Shown one piece after another: positions 33,092 through 45,243 of a DNA stretch of 64,000 bases; within the stretch, counting starts at the first letter, position 1, and every line of letters begins with the position of its first letter. The position numbers and the translations under genes are program-made. The stretch comes from Gonapodya sp. JEL0774 (taxonomy: Eukaryota; Monoblepharomycota; Monoblepharidomycetes; Monoblepharidales; Gonapodyaceae), in assembly GCA_027604505.1 (NCBI GenBank), contig JADIIX010000084.1:919-64918 (forward strand). Direction: 5' to 3'. The notes below the pieces were generated by a model. That model was not told where the DNA came from. It was given only the letters and a program-made list of their open reading frames with translations, and did no database searches.

Positions 33092-34879
33092 ATGAAAGGA
33101 CGATCGTTCTTCGTGCTCCCGTTTTTGCTCGTGCTCTTTGCCCCGTCGCTCCATGCTCTGGGGCAGAGTCCACTCTCCGCACAGAACGTGAGCCCCATCG
33201 TTCTCAAATCTTCCGTAAATGTGAATTCCAGCAAGATTCAAGCTGTCCTTGATTTGAGTGAGCCAATAACAGTACGTGAATGCCCCGTCAAATTTGATTG
33301 CTTCTGGTGTTGACAAGGGTGCTCAGGAAACATTCGCTGGGATCGCTACGTACGCTCACATGCCATGGGTAAAATGCTTTACAGATGGCGCTGAAAGCCT
33401 TGACATAGGTATTGTGGGAATTCCTTTCGATGTGAGTTTGATAAACAGGATTGGTTCGTTCGTGCATTTCTTGACACGATCATGTATTCTGCAATCTCTT
33501 CGAAGACGGCTGTCACTTACCGGCGTTAGTATTAAGAGTCTAATGAAAGATTGGAAGTAGTTTATTTTGACGTTTTACCGTCCTGCAATGTCACATTAGC
33601 TGGTGCTCGGTTCGGTCCGTCGGCTATTCGTACTGGGGCTCGCAGAATCCAATATAAGAAAGGTGAGCACTTACGTGCGACGAAGGTCGGGTCACTTTCA
33701 TGGTTGCTCAATCAAGAACTCCCTCTTATTTCCGCAAGGCTACGACAACAACTGTACGTACAACGATATAGTTTAACAGCATCTTCCAGTTTTTTTCACG
33801 GCGCCTTGTCGAACAGGGAAATTCAGCCCTTTCTCTCAATGGGCGAAGGTCGTTGATTGCGGTGATATGGCTGTGTCGCCCTTCTCCAACACCAAAGCGT
33901 TCGACCAAATGTACCGAGGCTATTTGCATCTCATCACTCGACCACCTGCACACGAATTCAAAGGTCTCGTATCACACCCGAGGTTCATCACTCTCGGAGG
34001 GGATCACAGTATTACACTCCCAGTCCTTCGGGCTCTCAAAGAGGTCTACGGACCTATCGCTGTGCTGCACTTTGACAGTCACCTTGTGGGTCACTTTTTT
34101 TGTCAAATTTTGAAGAACGATTGCTTGAATTGACTTAATGAACTCAACCAACTTCAGGACAGCTGGCGAAATTACGGGGACTCTGAGGAAGAAGCATACA
34201 CACATGGGACGATGTTCTGGTAGGTCCCGCTTTAACTGCGACCTCACAATTTTACTGATGTTCAGCCTCCGGTAATGCAGGAACGCGTGGCGTGAAGGGC
34301 TCACCTTGCCAGGGAAGAACGTGCACGTTGGAATCCGAACTCGGCTTGTGTAAGTAGACGGGCGCGACTGGAATCTATATGTTCGTTGACCCTGACCGCG
34401 CTCATCACTGCAGTGACGAGAGGGACTACATCGAGGACAAGTCATACGGGTGGAGGATTATCGAGTTCGTCGACTATTACAAATTAGGGGTTGATGGCAT
34501 AATCCGCGAGATTAAGGAGACCATTGGAGATGCACCGTGTTATCTGAGTCTCGACATCGTGAGTTGCCCTAAGTTTTGTGGATTTTCGGATGATCTTGTA
34601 TTGACGATCGGGCCACAGGATGTTGTGAACCCTGGAGAGGCACCTGCAACGGGCACAATCGAACCAGGGGGTTTCCTTGCACGGGAAATTCAAGCAATAC
34701 TACGTGGTCTCGGTGGTCTCAATATTGTCGGTGCCGACGTCGTCGAAGTTGCACCAGCCTATGATAATGCGGAAATCACAGCAACCCTCGCGGCGAACTT
34801 GGTCTTTGACATGACAGCTCTGATGGTGAAACGTCCAGTGGCAATGAAAACTGATGCAACAGTGCATGCAGAGCTTTGA
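33092..34879 (+). CDS. Secreted agmatinase-like ureohydrolase (arginase superfamily)
   Basis: Manganese hydrolase predicted to cleave a guanidino compound, most likely agmatine to putrescine and urea. The ATG at 33092 starts a clear signal peptide (MKGRSFFVLPFLLVLFAPSLHA), so the enzyme should be secreted or vacuolar, as in some other fungal relatives. About eight exons give GIVGIPFD, ARFGPSAIR, the metal motifs LGGDHSITLP and VLHFDSHL|DSW, TMFWNAWREGL, VHVGIRTR and CYLSLDI|DVVNP...TGTIEPGG. The Asp pair of SLDID is intact. The usual D(P) after DV is N here (DVVNPG), a conservative change outside the two metal-binding Asp residues. The end, MVKRPVAMKTDATVHAEL, is ordinary. Exon junctions between 33260 and 33850 are approximate. 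Confidence 0.88.
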
Positions 34880-34999
34880 TGTATTCGTAGCACGACCTGT
34901 ATTATGCGACGCTATTGGAAAACATTGGATGGTAGGCCGCTGCTATTTTCTGCGGTCCAAAATTCCCGCCCGTCTCGCGATATCCTTGGAGAAAGACTG

Positions 35000-37136
35000 T
35001 TATCTTGATGACTCCACTCGAACCACATTCGCCATTCTCACCTGGTAGTCCTCAAGCACTCCGTCGTACGCCTCTCGAACTTTCTGTGTCCTTTCCCACA
35101 CTGGCATATCCGCAAGAACATCGCGATTCTTCAGGTAGATCCGACGCTTGACCATAAGGCGGTATGCCCGTGTTGCAGGGTCAGACTGCAACTTGGGTCT
35201 TGGAAGGTTAAGATAAAGGTGAAGTTCCGTTAGGCGAAGAGCTTGTTGCTGTAGAACATAGTGAACAAAGAGCTGACGTTCTCTCGCACAAAACAACTAG
35301 AAATCACCTTCGTAACTTTCCATCGCGTTGCCAAACGCTCTACCTCAACATCAAATACTTTTCTTTCGACGTCCGTTGTCGTGCATGTCACCACCCCATC
35401 AACACTTCTATCTAACAAAAGACCAACACTTCCATTATTTGTCGCAGCAGAGACATCATCCGAGCTAGCTCCGTCATAATCAGCTGGAAGCACTTGTACA
35501 GCTTTCTTCGAAGTTATTGTGCCTTTCACGGTACTACCATTCCAAAACAGATCAACGGATAGTCGGGAGAACGCGTTCTGAGATCTCAGGAGTCCGTAAT
35601 CACAATGATCACGGAGGTCCATCATGGTATCGTTGGGTTCCTCAACTGTGGATGCAGTTCCAACGTTTGGGTGCAAGTTCTCCCGTTCCATCCCATGTAT
35701 CATGAACATCACGGACTCACTCGCAATCTCGGCCACTTCCTCCATCCCAAAGTATGCGTTGTAAAGCGATCGATACAATGACGCTTCAGCACAATTCGGA
35801 AGAAATGGCAGATTGTGTCAGCTGAACGCCAAACTGATTGAGGAAATGGCCGAACTCACAACCCACGCTCTTGCCTTGCCACGGGGGCAAAACTAGAATC
35901 TGGCTTATCCTCTCTCTGGTCCGCCAGTTCACTTCTTTAGAACTGACAGCGCGCAATCCCAACACCTCGTCATTCCCTAGTTCCTCGTATTGCCAATCAA
36001 GTTTGGGATATCGGTATGGGTAACAAGTCGCAAACCCCGCAAAGGATCGATACGGATTCGTGGGAGAGTTGGGATTAGGAGTAGAGTGAAAACTGTCCAC
36101 GTGGAAGTTGCATCGAGTGTGGGGGTGTATAACAAGACATCAACGCTGGACATATCATTTGGACTCACACACAATAAACCTCCCACCGAAGATCGGAGTC
36201 ATCAATGTACTGTGCTCCGTCAATGTAGAAGAGCAGGAATAATCGAATGCGCCGGTAATAATTCAGACACACGGGATCTGAAAGTGGAAGCTTTGTCGCC
36301 ACACCAAACAGCGAAATGAGTCACCAATATCACGGTGGATCAACGTGAACGGCAATACTTACCTTATACACCTCGAATGAATCTACTTCATTGGACCCTT
36401 CAGACTCATTGATAACTGCCTCATGATTGGCCTCATCATAGTCGGCCATGCCCTCCATGGTATCAGCAGCATCGGATGCAGCACCAGGTCCTTTCTTCTT
36501 TGGATGACGCGAATCGCCTGGTGTGGAGCGCTTCCGCTTGCCATGGTTGGATGGGGCGCCGGACACTTCGCCGTTCCCTCCAACATCCGCAAAATGTTTC
36601 TTCACCGAAAATTCATGCCAAACTTCTCCGGGCGGCACAAACTCGCGATCTCCCTGTGTACACAAATGCACAAACGCACTCCAAGTGCATGCAAGTTCCA
36701 GGCCACATTCGTCGAAGCGGGCCTTGAACGCTCCACTTATGTCGTGAGGCTCGTATTCGGAGAGCGATGAATCATCGTTTATGACCGCGTCATAGGAGAC
36801 ATGCAGGAATGGATGAAGAGATGTTGCTGAAAATAGGCAAATGATTCGTAGCTTTTTGTATCCGAAAATCTTGTCATCCGGGAAAAGCGGCCACGCTACA
36901 ATCGGTGGATATGGTGCGAGACCGTCAAGTTCGTCTATGGATGGCTCTGACGTCGTCAAATCCGCTGCATGGACTGTCAGAGTCATTGGGACACCGTCAA
37001 TGATGATCGCGGACACACGAAAGGCATAGTGGTATCGGAATCACAAACCCCAACCGAATTTGATGACATCGGTCGCCTCGCAGATCCATTTTTCCAGTTG
37101 TGAAGGTACTGGTGGAGGTGTCGGTCGAAGCGCCAT
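35000..37136 (-). CDS. HAT1: Histone acetyltransferase type B catalytic subunit HAT1
   Basis: Acetylates Lys5 and Lys12 of newly made histone H4 with acetyl-CoA before chromatin assembly. Exon 1 (start 37136) reads PSQLEKWICEATDVIKF. Next come DELDGLAPYPPIVAWPLFPD, KIFGYKKLRIICLFSATSL and an extra Lys/Ser-rich insert (GKRKRSTPGDSRHPKKKG). The core follows as RRIRLFLLFYIDGAQYIDDS DLRW, then FAGFATCYPYRYP and RISQILVLPPWQGKSVG. The C-terminal domain has TVEEPNDTMMDLRDHCD and a helical end with YRLMVKRRIYLKNRDVL. Oddity: motif A normally reads Q-x-x-G-x-G (QNKGHG-like), while the spliced product here reads QGKSVG, losing the first Gly and the His, unless the junction near 35850 is misplaced. The gene ends convergent to the agmatinase gene. 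Confidence 0.88.
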
Positions 37137-37579
37137 ACATGTAAGGTCCAACAACGAAAAAGGGGAAGTCGTGACGTCATGTCCCGGACAGAAGGTGTAT
37201 CAAGAGGAAAGAAGAAGGTAGTGAGTCAACGCTGCTTGTTGAGACGGGACTAGCATCCTTACTTGTAGACATTGGGTTGAAGTTGATTTGACCCGATTAA
37301 GAACGATTCCAGACTGGATTCGCAAAAATCCTTCCTCGAGCGTTGGAAAGAATCGATTGCTGAACGATCGAAGGTTTCAAACTCTGTGGGTCGGGGAACA
37401 GGCGAATACTGCACTCACTTTTGATGAACAGGTGGTCTGAAGCAATGAAGAGCACAAAGGAGTAACCGCGATAAACAACATGATAAAGGTCCTCAAATTT
37501 GTGATTACATTCTCAAAAAATAGCTACATCTCCAACGTTGATCTTCGTAACTGATCACATCTGTTGGGAATGAAGGGCA
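37137..37579. other. Tandem intergenic region
   Basis: 443 bp between the HAT1 start and the two-cupin stop, both minus strand. No gene recognised; presumably the HAT1 promoter. Confidence 0.4.
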
Positions 37580-38983
37580 TCAGTCCAAATTGTGTAACGA
37601 CACGGTCTTGTATTCCGCAGGAGACGTAAGTTCAATCATCTCGATGTCGTCACTGTAATCGACGACTTCGTGCTTCCAGCCCGGTTTTTGCCTGCGTTCG
37701 CCCAAAACAGCGCTCAACAGTCACTTCTCAGGAAGAAAATGAGCTCCAGCTTCACCCACATTATGCAGCCACCAGCAATGGTCCTGTTTGGTTTATCGGT
37801 GCCAGATTCGATCTTTGAGTATCGAATGTCTATCCACCCTTTGATCACATAGACTAAGACACCCATCGCTTAGCAAGGAGTGATGTTCGCTCGCACAACA
37901 AAGCCCACCCACTCATTTGGAACTCCAGAAGATGTTGGTGAGCTCCAGTTCCGCCCTTGCATCCAGGCTTTGCTCGTATAACGTGTCCCCCAAAACGCCC
38001 TTGGGTACACTCGGCGATCCCCAAGTCCCGGTAGAGAAACATGGGCCTTTGGTCACAAAGTAACTATACGGAGACGACGAAAACGAGAGCGCAAAATCAC
38101 CTCAGGCCGTCCTCCTTGAAATCCGACCCGTCTGGTGCAGGATGACGAACTGAGAACTTCATGCCATTAGCACTGATTGGACCTCCTTCTGTAAGATCAT
38201 TGTGGTCGATTGGACCGACTGATCGCGTTGGGAAAGGATCCTGATCCCAGAATGGAGCAGAGCACTCTTCAACGTCGTTTATCACAACTGTGCACAACAA
38301 ACTTACCGGACCAATAACCTCCAGAAGAACAATATCATCGCTGGCACGCAGCTCGTTGTGATGAATACCCGGGTTTTGAAAAACGCAGGTCCCCGGGATG
38401 TAGTTGACCACGCCATGCCCTTTATAATCTGTTCATCATGTGTGAGAAACACAGCCGCTTCTCTCTGCCGAGCGTGTCAAGTGATCTCACCAAAGCTTAT
38501 AGAACCTTGCAAAACGTACACGAACTGGAAATAAAGATCGTGGGCGTGTGGACCTGTGGTACCTTTGCCCTTGAACTGGGCGCTGAAATCGCAAAGGCTC
38601 GTGAGAGCACAAAAAACAAGCAACTAGAGTTGTAACCAACTTTCCGCGGATAAGATGGGCGTGAAATGCTCCACCGGTAGCTTCCCGTACACCCAGTGAC
38701 CGATACTGAAATGCATTGCTTTGCAGGATTGAACAACAAATGACGATGAATACGTTGGCCCTCTAACCTCAAAAAATGGTCTCAGTCCTCCTGGAACAAA
38801 GTCTGCGTCACCGTGCTTTGTGAGATCACTCGGATTCAAGGCTAGAAAGCTCCAAGTCGCCGAATCATTCGCAAGGGCGGGTTTGGGGTTCGAATCGTTG
38901 GCAGCAACTGCGGATTGATTCAAATATTGGCAGCTCCGATTGTATAAGAACGACCGAGATGCGAGCAATCTACCTGGAGCCAT
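37580..38983 (-). CDS. Two-domain cupin protein, probably mitochondrial
   Basis: Two tandem cupin barrels in one chain. ATG 38983 starts a basic, Ser-rich leader (MAPGRLLASRSFLYNRS) resembling a mitochondrial presequence. Cupin 1: LRPFFEVR, then metal motif KGTTGPHAHDLYFQFVYVLQ (His-x-His) and closing strand VVNYIPGTCVFQNPGIHHNE with LRASDDIVLLEVIGP. Cupin 2: EDGLR, LGIAECTQGRFGGHVIRA, metal motif GGTGAHQHLLEFQM and closing PGWKHEVVDYSDDIEMIELT. Both keep the His pair and the final His, so both could bind metal. Substrate unknown; single-domain bacterial relatives are generally uncharacterised. Several introns of about 60-100 bp. Stop at 37580 after VSLHNLD. Confidence 0.8.
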
Positions 38984-39531
38984 TAGCCTTGGTGTTGGTG
39001 TCAGTTCTGTGCGGTTATCGGATAAAGTATCGCCGACGAACCCAAGAGAACTAGGAACGTGAATGTTTTTGTTCCCACTTTAATTCACTTGACTACTATA
39101 TGCTGCAACTGTTGTCTGGAGTGGCATGGGTGAGATGGTTTAGCAACGGTTGCTTGGGACTCCGGTCCAGCAAATCTTCATGGTCCACGTCTGGGGGGCA
39201 TTTGGTCCACATAGTGTCCAACGCTGAAGGGTACAAGAGCCGATGAGACTACATATATAGAACCCGAAGGCTTCGAGAAGAAATGAAAATTAGAGTCATA
39301 CTTTCTATATCGTACCACGGTTGTGAATGAGTCATTGGCTCCATTGAACAAAAGTGGCGTGACTTTCCAAGAAATGATTGATCCCGTCCGGCAAGATACA
39401 GTGACTTTGACGTTTTGTATATGTTCAAACTGGGCTTGCTTTCTTACTTTCCTTCTATTTCGCGAACATTTACTTCCACTGTTGCATGATGTTTTATGTA
39501 ATAATGTGCAAAAGTTTACTCAAACTGAAGT
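38984..39531. other. Tandem intergenic region
   Basis: 548 bp between the two-cupin start and the zinc-finger stop. Contains an ACTACATATATAG TATA-like stretch near 39247 and otherwise AT-rich sequence. No gene recognised. Confidence 0.4.
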
Positions 39532-41885
39532 TCAATCTGCTCCCTCCACTTCGGGATTGCACTGACTCCTAGTCTCCTCCTCACCAGGTGCGTCCAGTGC
39601 TGCTGGAGCCCGTCCGCTCACATCGAATAACGAAGGACTATCCGAGCTGGAGGTACCAGACAAGTACTCAGCATCAGCTGCTCTACGAGCTTCCCGCGCT
39701 GCACGGTAGCCCCGAAGCCGCCCGCGGTCGTGCGTCCGTGTACTAGTGAGGGAGATTGTCATCTTTCCATCATGAGCTAGAAAAGTAGAAAGAAAATGAC
39801 GTACTGTTGTTTCAGATGGTCGGCTCTGTAGAAGGTCCGACCACAACCGTGGTTTGGACATACGAAAGGTCTGAGGTCTGCGTGGCTTCGCCGATGCCGC
39901 TGCATAACCAGTGCGATATGAGCGACAAATTTCAAGAACATCAAAAGCTCGGGAGACTCACTGCTAAATGCGAGCCTGAAGGTCGCGACCACAACATTCA
40001 TGGCGTCAGACTCGAAGAGGGGTGGCGAACACATCCGACTTAACTCACTTGTTCGGTAGGCCTTGCCACACGCCCCACAGATGTATCTCCTCTCCTTGCT
40101 GTCACCGTCCTCCTCGCCATCAGAAGCATGGTGATATTCATGCTCCGCAGATTCCCAGGGCCTCCCGTTCCCTGGATCGTACAAGCCACCCGTCCGTCCC
40201 ATTTCCCACTGAGGATTCATTACACGTTCTGCAGGCTCCCAGGAGGGGGGTGCGCTAGGGAGCCCATAGTAACCTTGGCTAGGATGCAACGATGCCATAT
40301 CCTCGGGATGACCCACTCCGAACGCAGAAACAAACGGGGCTGGATTAGCATACGTAGGGCGACGAGAAAGAGCTGCAGCCGCAGGTGAAAGTCCCGAAGT
40401 GTCTCGATACAAGGGCTCTGGGATACTGTGTCCTGCCTGTGCCGTTGCCTCAGGACCTTGTTGTGGAGAGCCGTTATTTCCACTATGCGACAGACGAGAG
40501 AGCTCTGGAGCTGACATATGGCGACTATACGTATTCGAAAAGTTGCCTTGTTGGAAGGATGGTTCCACACTCGGTGGGTCTCGCCTCCCACCTTCCCGGC
40601 GCAACACATCGTTCGTATAAGAATAGGGGAGTTCTGGTTGCATTTGGTGTTGTTGGCGCTCTTGATGGTAAGGGTATCCTTGCGTCTCGCTAGATGATTC
40701 CGGGAAGTCAGAGACGCGGCGGTTGATAACATGCGGTAGGTTAGGAGGGAGAAATGGGGGATTAATGTACCGTCCGTGGTCGGGATAAGCGGGGTTGTAA
40801 TTAGTTGATGGAGGACTAAACAGCGGTTGTCTCATTTCGGGTGGAATTGTGGTATTCACTGCATCGCGGTGACTGGGTTGAAGAGGGGCGAGGGTGGTAT
40901 GACGATAAACACCCGATGGGTGTCCCTGGAGGGGAAGTACCACACAACGGACCGGCATAGCGACGAACCGTTGAGCAATATGTGACATGTGGCAACCACT
41001 CGAACTGAAGAGACAGTACTCACGGAATTGTGATCTGCATAGTGATAATTCGAGCCGCCCATTCCCATTGTCGGCAGCTCCCATGGAGGCGGCCCCAGCG
41101 CCGTCGGAGGACTCTCAAATCCACCACGTTCTAAGACTTCCATAGACGCGGAGACTCGGTTATTCTGGAAAATTCGTGGATAACGCAACCAAGAATCAGG
41201 TGCACTGTTCGCGAAGGGAGGATTCGGCGGAACAGCAGGAGAGGCTATGAGCTTCGAAGGATCAAAGTTTTGACGGACGGCCACTGGAATCTCCTGTGTG
41301 AAAAGATGACAACAGTGGTAGTGGTGGTCACTAACTTCCAGACACTGACAGCTGTTATTTTTCTCATACCTGGCGGAATGAAGGTCGACTATCCCCTTGG
41401 AGGCGAGAATCCCAAAGATTCAACGAGTTAGGATTCCAGTTTCCAGTATAATGTGGTGCTCTGGTGGTTGGGACCCAATTCTCCAACTTCAAACTTATGG
41501 TACTCTGGTGCGCGATATCACCCGGTCGAAGTGATGTGGGAGCGAACGGAGAACTTGCAGAAGGATGAGCAGGAATGTTATGGAAAGGGGGAAGCTGGGT
41601 ATGCGAGATTTTGTTGTGTCCAGAAAAATCGGAAGCAGAGCCGCGTAGCGGTTGACCTTCAGCTCCGGTGTGGCTGGACGCAGGCCGGGGAAATGTCAGT
41701 CTCGGGTTGAGTCCAGGAGAAGGCTGCCACGAGATATCGCCAGGATTGCTCTCGACAGTTCGAGTCGTAGACGAAGGGTTGTCGGACTGCGGACCCCCAG
41801 ATTTGAAGGCGTCCGGAGTCCCTGCTGCAGGAAGGGGGCCTCCTGCCGGGGAGCCTTGAGTGGGGTCTCCGCCCATTCCTTCCAT
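39532..41885 (-). CDS. C2H2 zinc-finger protein, probable transcription regulator
   Basis: Mostly disordered protein with C2H2 fingers near its C-terminus. The first about 170 residues from ATG 41885 are Gly/Pro/Ser-rich. Following exons are also Pro/Ser/Gln/Tyr-rich (such as YPYHQERQQHQMQPELPYSY). The fingers are ERRYICGACGKAYRT, split by an intron from RHRRSHADLRPFVCPN, then HGCGRTFYRADHLKQ in a second split finger. The spacing C-x2-C...H-x3-H with a linker before a C-x4-C finger is that of fungal DNA-binding regulators. The tail after the fingers is basic (DRGRLRGYRAAREARRA), then acidic and Ser-rich. At least one intron interrupts each finger; the junctions at 40000-40060 and 39780-39830 are approximate. 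Target genes unknown. Confidence 0.75.
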
Positions 41886-42575
41886 CTTTCAATGGCACTC
41901 GAACCCCGAAAAGAGTTTAAAGTTGGTACGGGACACCCCCCGAACGGAGCAAAGGCATCCGTAGGGATTGAGGGTGGGGTTTTCAATTATACGAAAGTGA
42001 CTGTGTTCCCAACCAACCGGCGGAAGCACACCTCTTCATCAATTTCTCTGTATCTTTTGAAGCGAGGTCACGAAACTAGTACTAAACTGCTTTCGTGGAG
42101 TGGTTGATTAATTTTCGCTTTCACAGATCGGCAATGATGGTCAACACGGCAACCGGCGAAGTGTCGTTGCTTCCAGATCAGGCCTGACGTCACAAGGTTG
42201 TAACACACAATCCTTATAATACTCTCTGTTCATCACCGTTTAGTCCCAATATGCATGAGACATTCAGTAAATCGATAAATTTTACTGTGCTTGAAGGTGC
42301 ATCGAGCGTTCGAGACCGAGCAGATCCAGCACAAACCGAACTTCCGGCAGGGCGAGGAAACCCTTCACAGCGTTTTGTGAACGACCTTCGATCGGAGAGC
42401 AGGGTTCTCAGAATCCTTTTTTGTGGATGGGTAAATTTCGAAGGGGGCTTTGAAGGGACAAACCAGCCCGCTCGGCAAAATACGGAACCACCGAAACAAC
42501 TGTCTGGGAAATGTTTCAAGTGCTTCGAAATTCATTCGCCGCCAGCGCTTTCTTGATCAACTGAACTATTTATTA
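41886..42575. other. Tandem intergenic region
   Basis: 690 bp upstream of the zinc-finger gene and downstream of the aminotransferase. A plus-strand open frame at 42251-42556 (101 codons) shows no recognised motif and is likely chance. Confidence 0.4.
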
Positions 42576-44808
42576 CTAGATCTTCAGTTTCGCTAGCCTC
42601 TCTGCAGCGGCATCCAACATGGACCTGCTTTTACAAAACGCGAATCTGATATACCTCCCAGCAATCACGTTCCCATCAACGTCATTTGAGTCGTAAAAAG
42701 GGGAAGGTGGGATACCACCCACCCCCGCCTCTGCGACAAGCCATCGCGCCATCCTATAATCCCGGCGATTCTCATGTGCGTAAAGAGGTGAGGAGGCAAG
42801 GGCCGGTACAGAAATGGGATCCGGGAGATGCGAAACGTCCGACATGATGAAGTATCCGCCTAGACATACTTGATTGCTCAGATTGAAAACGAGGTCGTGG
42901 AACGATGGATCTTACCATGTGGCTTGCATGGACTGAGGTTGGAGTCTCGTAAAATGTTCAGAAGATGATCGCGGAGGTCTTGATATTGCTTTCGCTGTTG
43001 CTCAAAAAAGCCGGTCTTGATCGCGTGCTCAAACGATAGAGCTGTCGCTTCCTCCACGAAGCCACCGAGAATGCTCAGAACAACACGAATTCCAAGTGAC
43101 GCTCCGCAGGAAACTTACTTGTAGAGGGTTGACGATAGCGAATGGTACCCATTGGTGTACTGATGACCAGATGTGCTCAAAAAAATGACTGCGAGACGAC
43201 TGATCAGCCCGACCAAAACGTCCTCCACACTCACCAAGCCAGACGGTCCTTATCAATTCCGCTGGTGCAGCAATCCAGCCGATTTTCCAGCCTGTCACCC
43301 CCATTCTACATGATTTTAATGCGTTCGAAGAATATTGTTGTCACTGTGGCATAACATTGGTCGAGAACACTCACGTTTTGCCGACCGAACCTATTGTGAG
43401 AGTCCTTTCCCACATTCCGGGAAGGGATGCTGAGAAAATACAACGCATTCCGTTTAACAGTTGATAGGCCTCGAGTTTGATACTAGGATGCGATATCTCA
43501 CCAAACTTGATCATTGGGTTGGGTGCATCGTCAAATACCAGTGTCTCGCTGCCATTGCACAAGAGAGGAATTCTTGGGAGTGTCCGTAGAGGATACTTTA
43601 AAAATACTCACTAAACTTCATCGGCAAGTACGATGAGATCGTGCCTGGTTGCAATATCTGCCAACCGTTCAAGCTCGGATAGCGTCCAAACCTTGCCTGT
43701 GCATGGATAAAATTCAAAGACGGTTCGACACATCCACAGTGAGATCCAGAACGAGTACAATTGTGCACACTAACCGACTGGATTGTTCGGGTTGTTGAGC
43801 AGCTTCGAGGAAGCGACGAGGATATATTTGTATTCCGAGCAAGTTTCGGCCACCACAACTCACAATCATTTTGACCTTGCCCTTTTCCTGCACACAAAGT
43901 CTTTCGATTTCATCAAAATCTACCTTCCAATCGTCCGATGTCTCAGCATTGCGGTCTTTTGGGGGCCGAATGTTGACGAACAAGGAGCGCCCTCCCGCAA
44001 GGTGCACGCTGGCAGGGTATGAGTCGTAATGGGGAGATATAAGAATTGCCGCATCTCCGGGAGAAATAAACGCTTGTATTGAAGAAAAAATGGCTGCCCG
44101 AATCGTCTCGAGGTTGAGCAATCCTCCTTTCCAAGGTGAATATTTCAAACTCTCACCTTCGGTGGCCCCAACAGTCGTCAAAATCTCCGTAAGAGGGTTC
44201 AGTTCTCTTTTCAGACCATCCTTGTAAAATTCAGCAAGGACTGATAACAGTAATTTCAGCAGATTTGCGTACATATTGAAATGATTGTCCCTAACCGTTC
44301 ACCAAATGGGGATTTCCCTCGCTCCGAGCGTACTGCTGGATAAGATTATCCTGGGCCATTGTCTGAGAAGCGTAATCTCGGATGAATTGAGGGACTGGGA
44401 TGGTTGGGAAACCCTGATGATCGGGTCACGTGTTCAAACTTGAACTTCGGATAGATAGCCCTTGCCAGCATTTCTCTCTTACTTGTCCTAGGTTGACTGC
44501 ATTGCGTTCAATGCACATAGCCGTGAATTCTTGGGTATGTTAAGAGGAGATAAGTAGGCAACGATATATCGCACCATCGCACCGGTGAGTTTTCGGACTC
44601 ACCTGAGAACACGGTTCCTTCGGGGTGAAATGCGTTGAGTTTATGCGAGCCCTAGTGCAGAGGCAGCATCAGAGTTATGGACTGCTTCCCGAGGTCGCGA
44701 TCGCTGTCGTGGCTAGATGATTTGAGACACTACCTTCGACGAAATCTTAGACTTCGAAGGCGCCGATTGCGGGTGGGCTCCATTCGCAGTGGAAGTATTT
44801 CCTGTCAT
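42576..44808 (-). CDS. BNA3-like: Class I/II PLP aminotransferase, kynurenine aminotransferase type
   Basis: Transfers the amino group of kynurenine (possibly also Gln or aromatic amino acids) to a 2-oxo acid, giving kynurenic acid. Short 5' exons from ATG 44808 (MTGNTSTANGAHPQSAPS) lead to GTVFSEFTAMCIERNAVNLG and QGFPTIPVPQFIRDYA, the family N-terminal pattern. The PLP fold shows NPLTEILTTVGATEG, ISPHYDSYPASVHLAGG and SELERLADIATRHDLIVLAD. The cofactor lysine lies in TIGSVGKT, followed across an intron by MGVTGWKIGWIAAPAEL. The C-terminal domain ends YIRFAFCKSRSMLDAAAERL, as in KAT enzymes. About ten introns. The N-terminus lacks a strong mitochondrial signal, so it is probably cytosolic. 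Confidence 0.88.
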
Positions 44809-45243
44809 CGTCGCGAAGGTAGTTGATTGGCCTTTGAAATGATGCTTGAAATGAGGAGAGGAAGGCTACAATAGGAGTTTGATTCCGCAGGTGAAAGAGG
44901 ATACCACTCACCAGCTTGCGTCCCGGCTGACAATTACTTTTCAAGCTGAAAAAGGCAAATTTGTTTGCAATGATGGGTGAAACAAGATTAGCGAGAATGC
45001 GGGTGTGCATGCAATATCAGATTGGGGGGACGTCCATACCGTGGTTGGCGATAAAAGCAAATCAACATCACTGACATTTTCACTGCTGGAGAACACTGTT
45101 ATATCATTGAGCAGAAGTACCATTTCGCACTGTACAATAGGCATGAAATAGTTTTGCGATAAGTTAATGACAAATGTTGAATGGGTTACTTGCAAAACTT
45201 CTCGGACAAGAAGCGAAAGTCTCAGTATATGTGGTAAATGTAG
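44809..45243. other. Tandem intergenic region
   Basis: 435 bp between the aminotransferase start and the stop of the membrane-protein gene. No gene recognised. Confidence 0.4.

Noticed and set aside
39807-40732. Several plus-strand frames antisense to the zinc-finger gene
   Set aside because: They mirror the Pro/Ser/Gln-rich coding exons of the minus-strand gene and lack their own domain signals.
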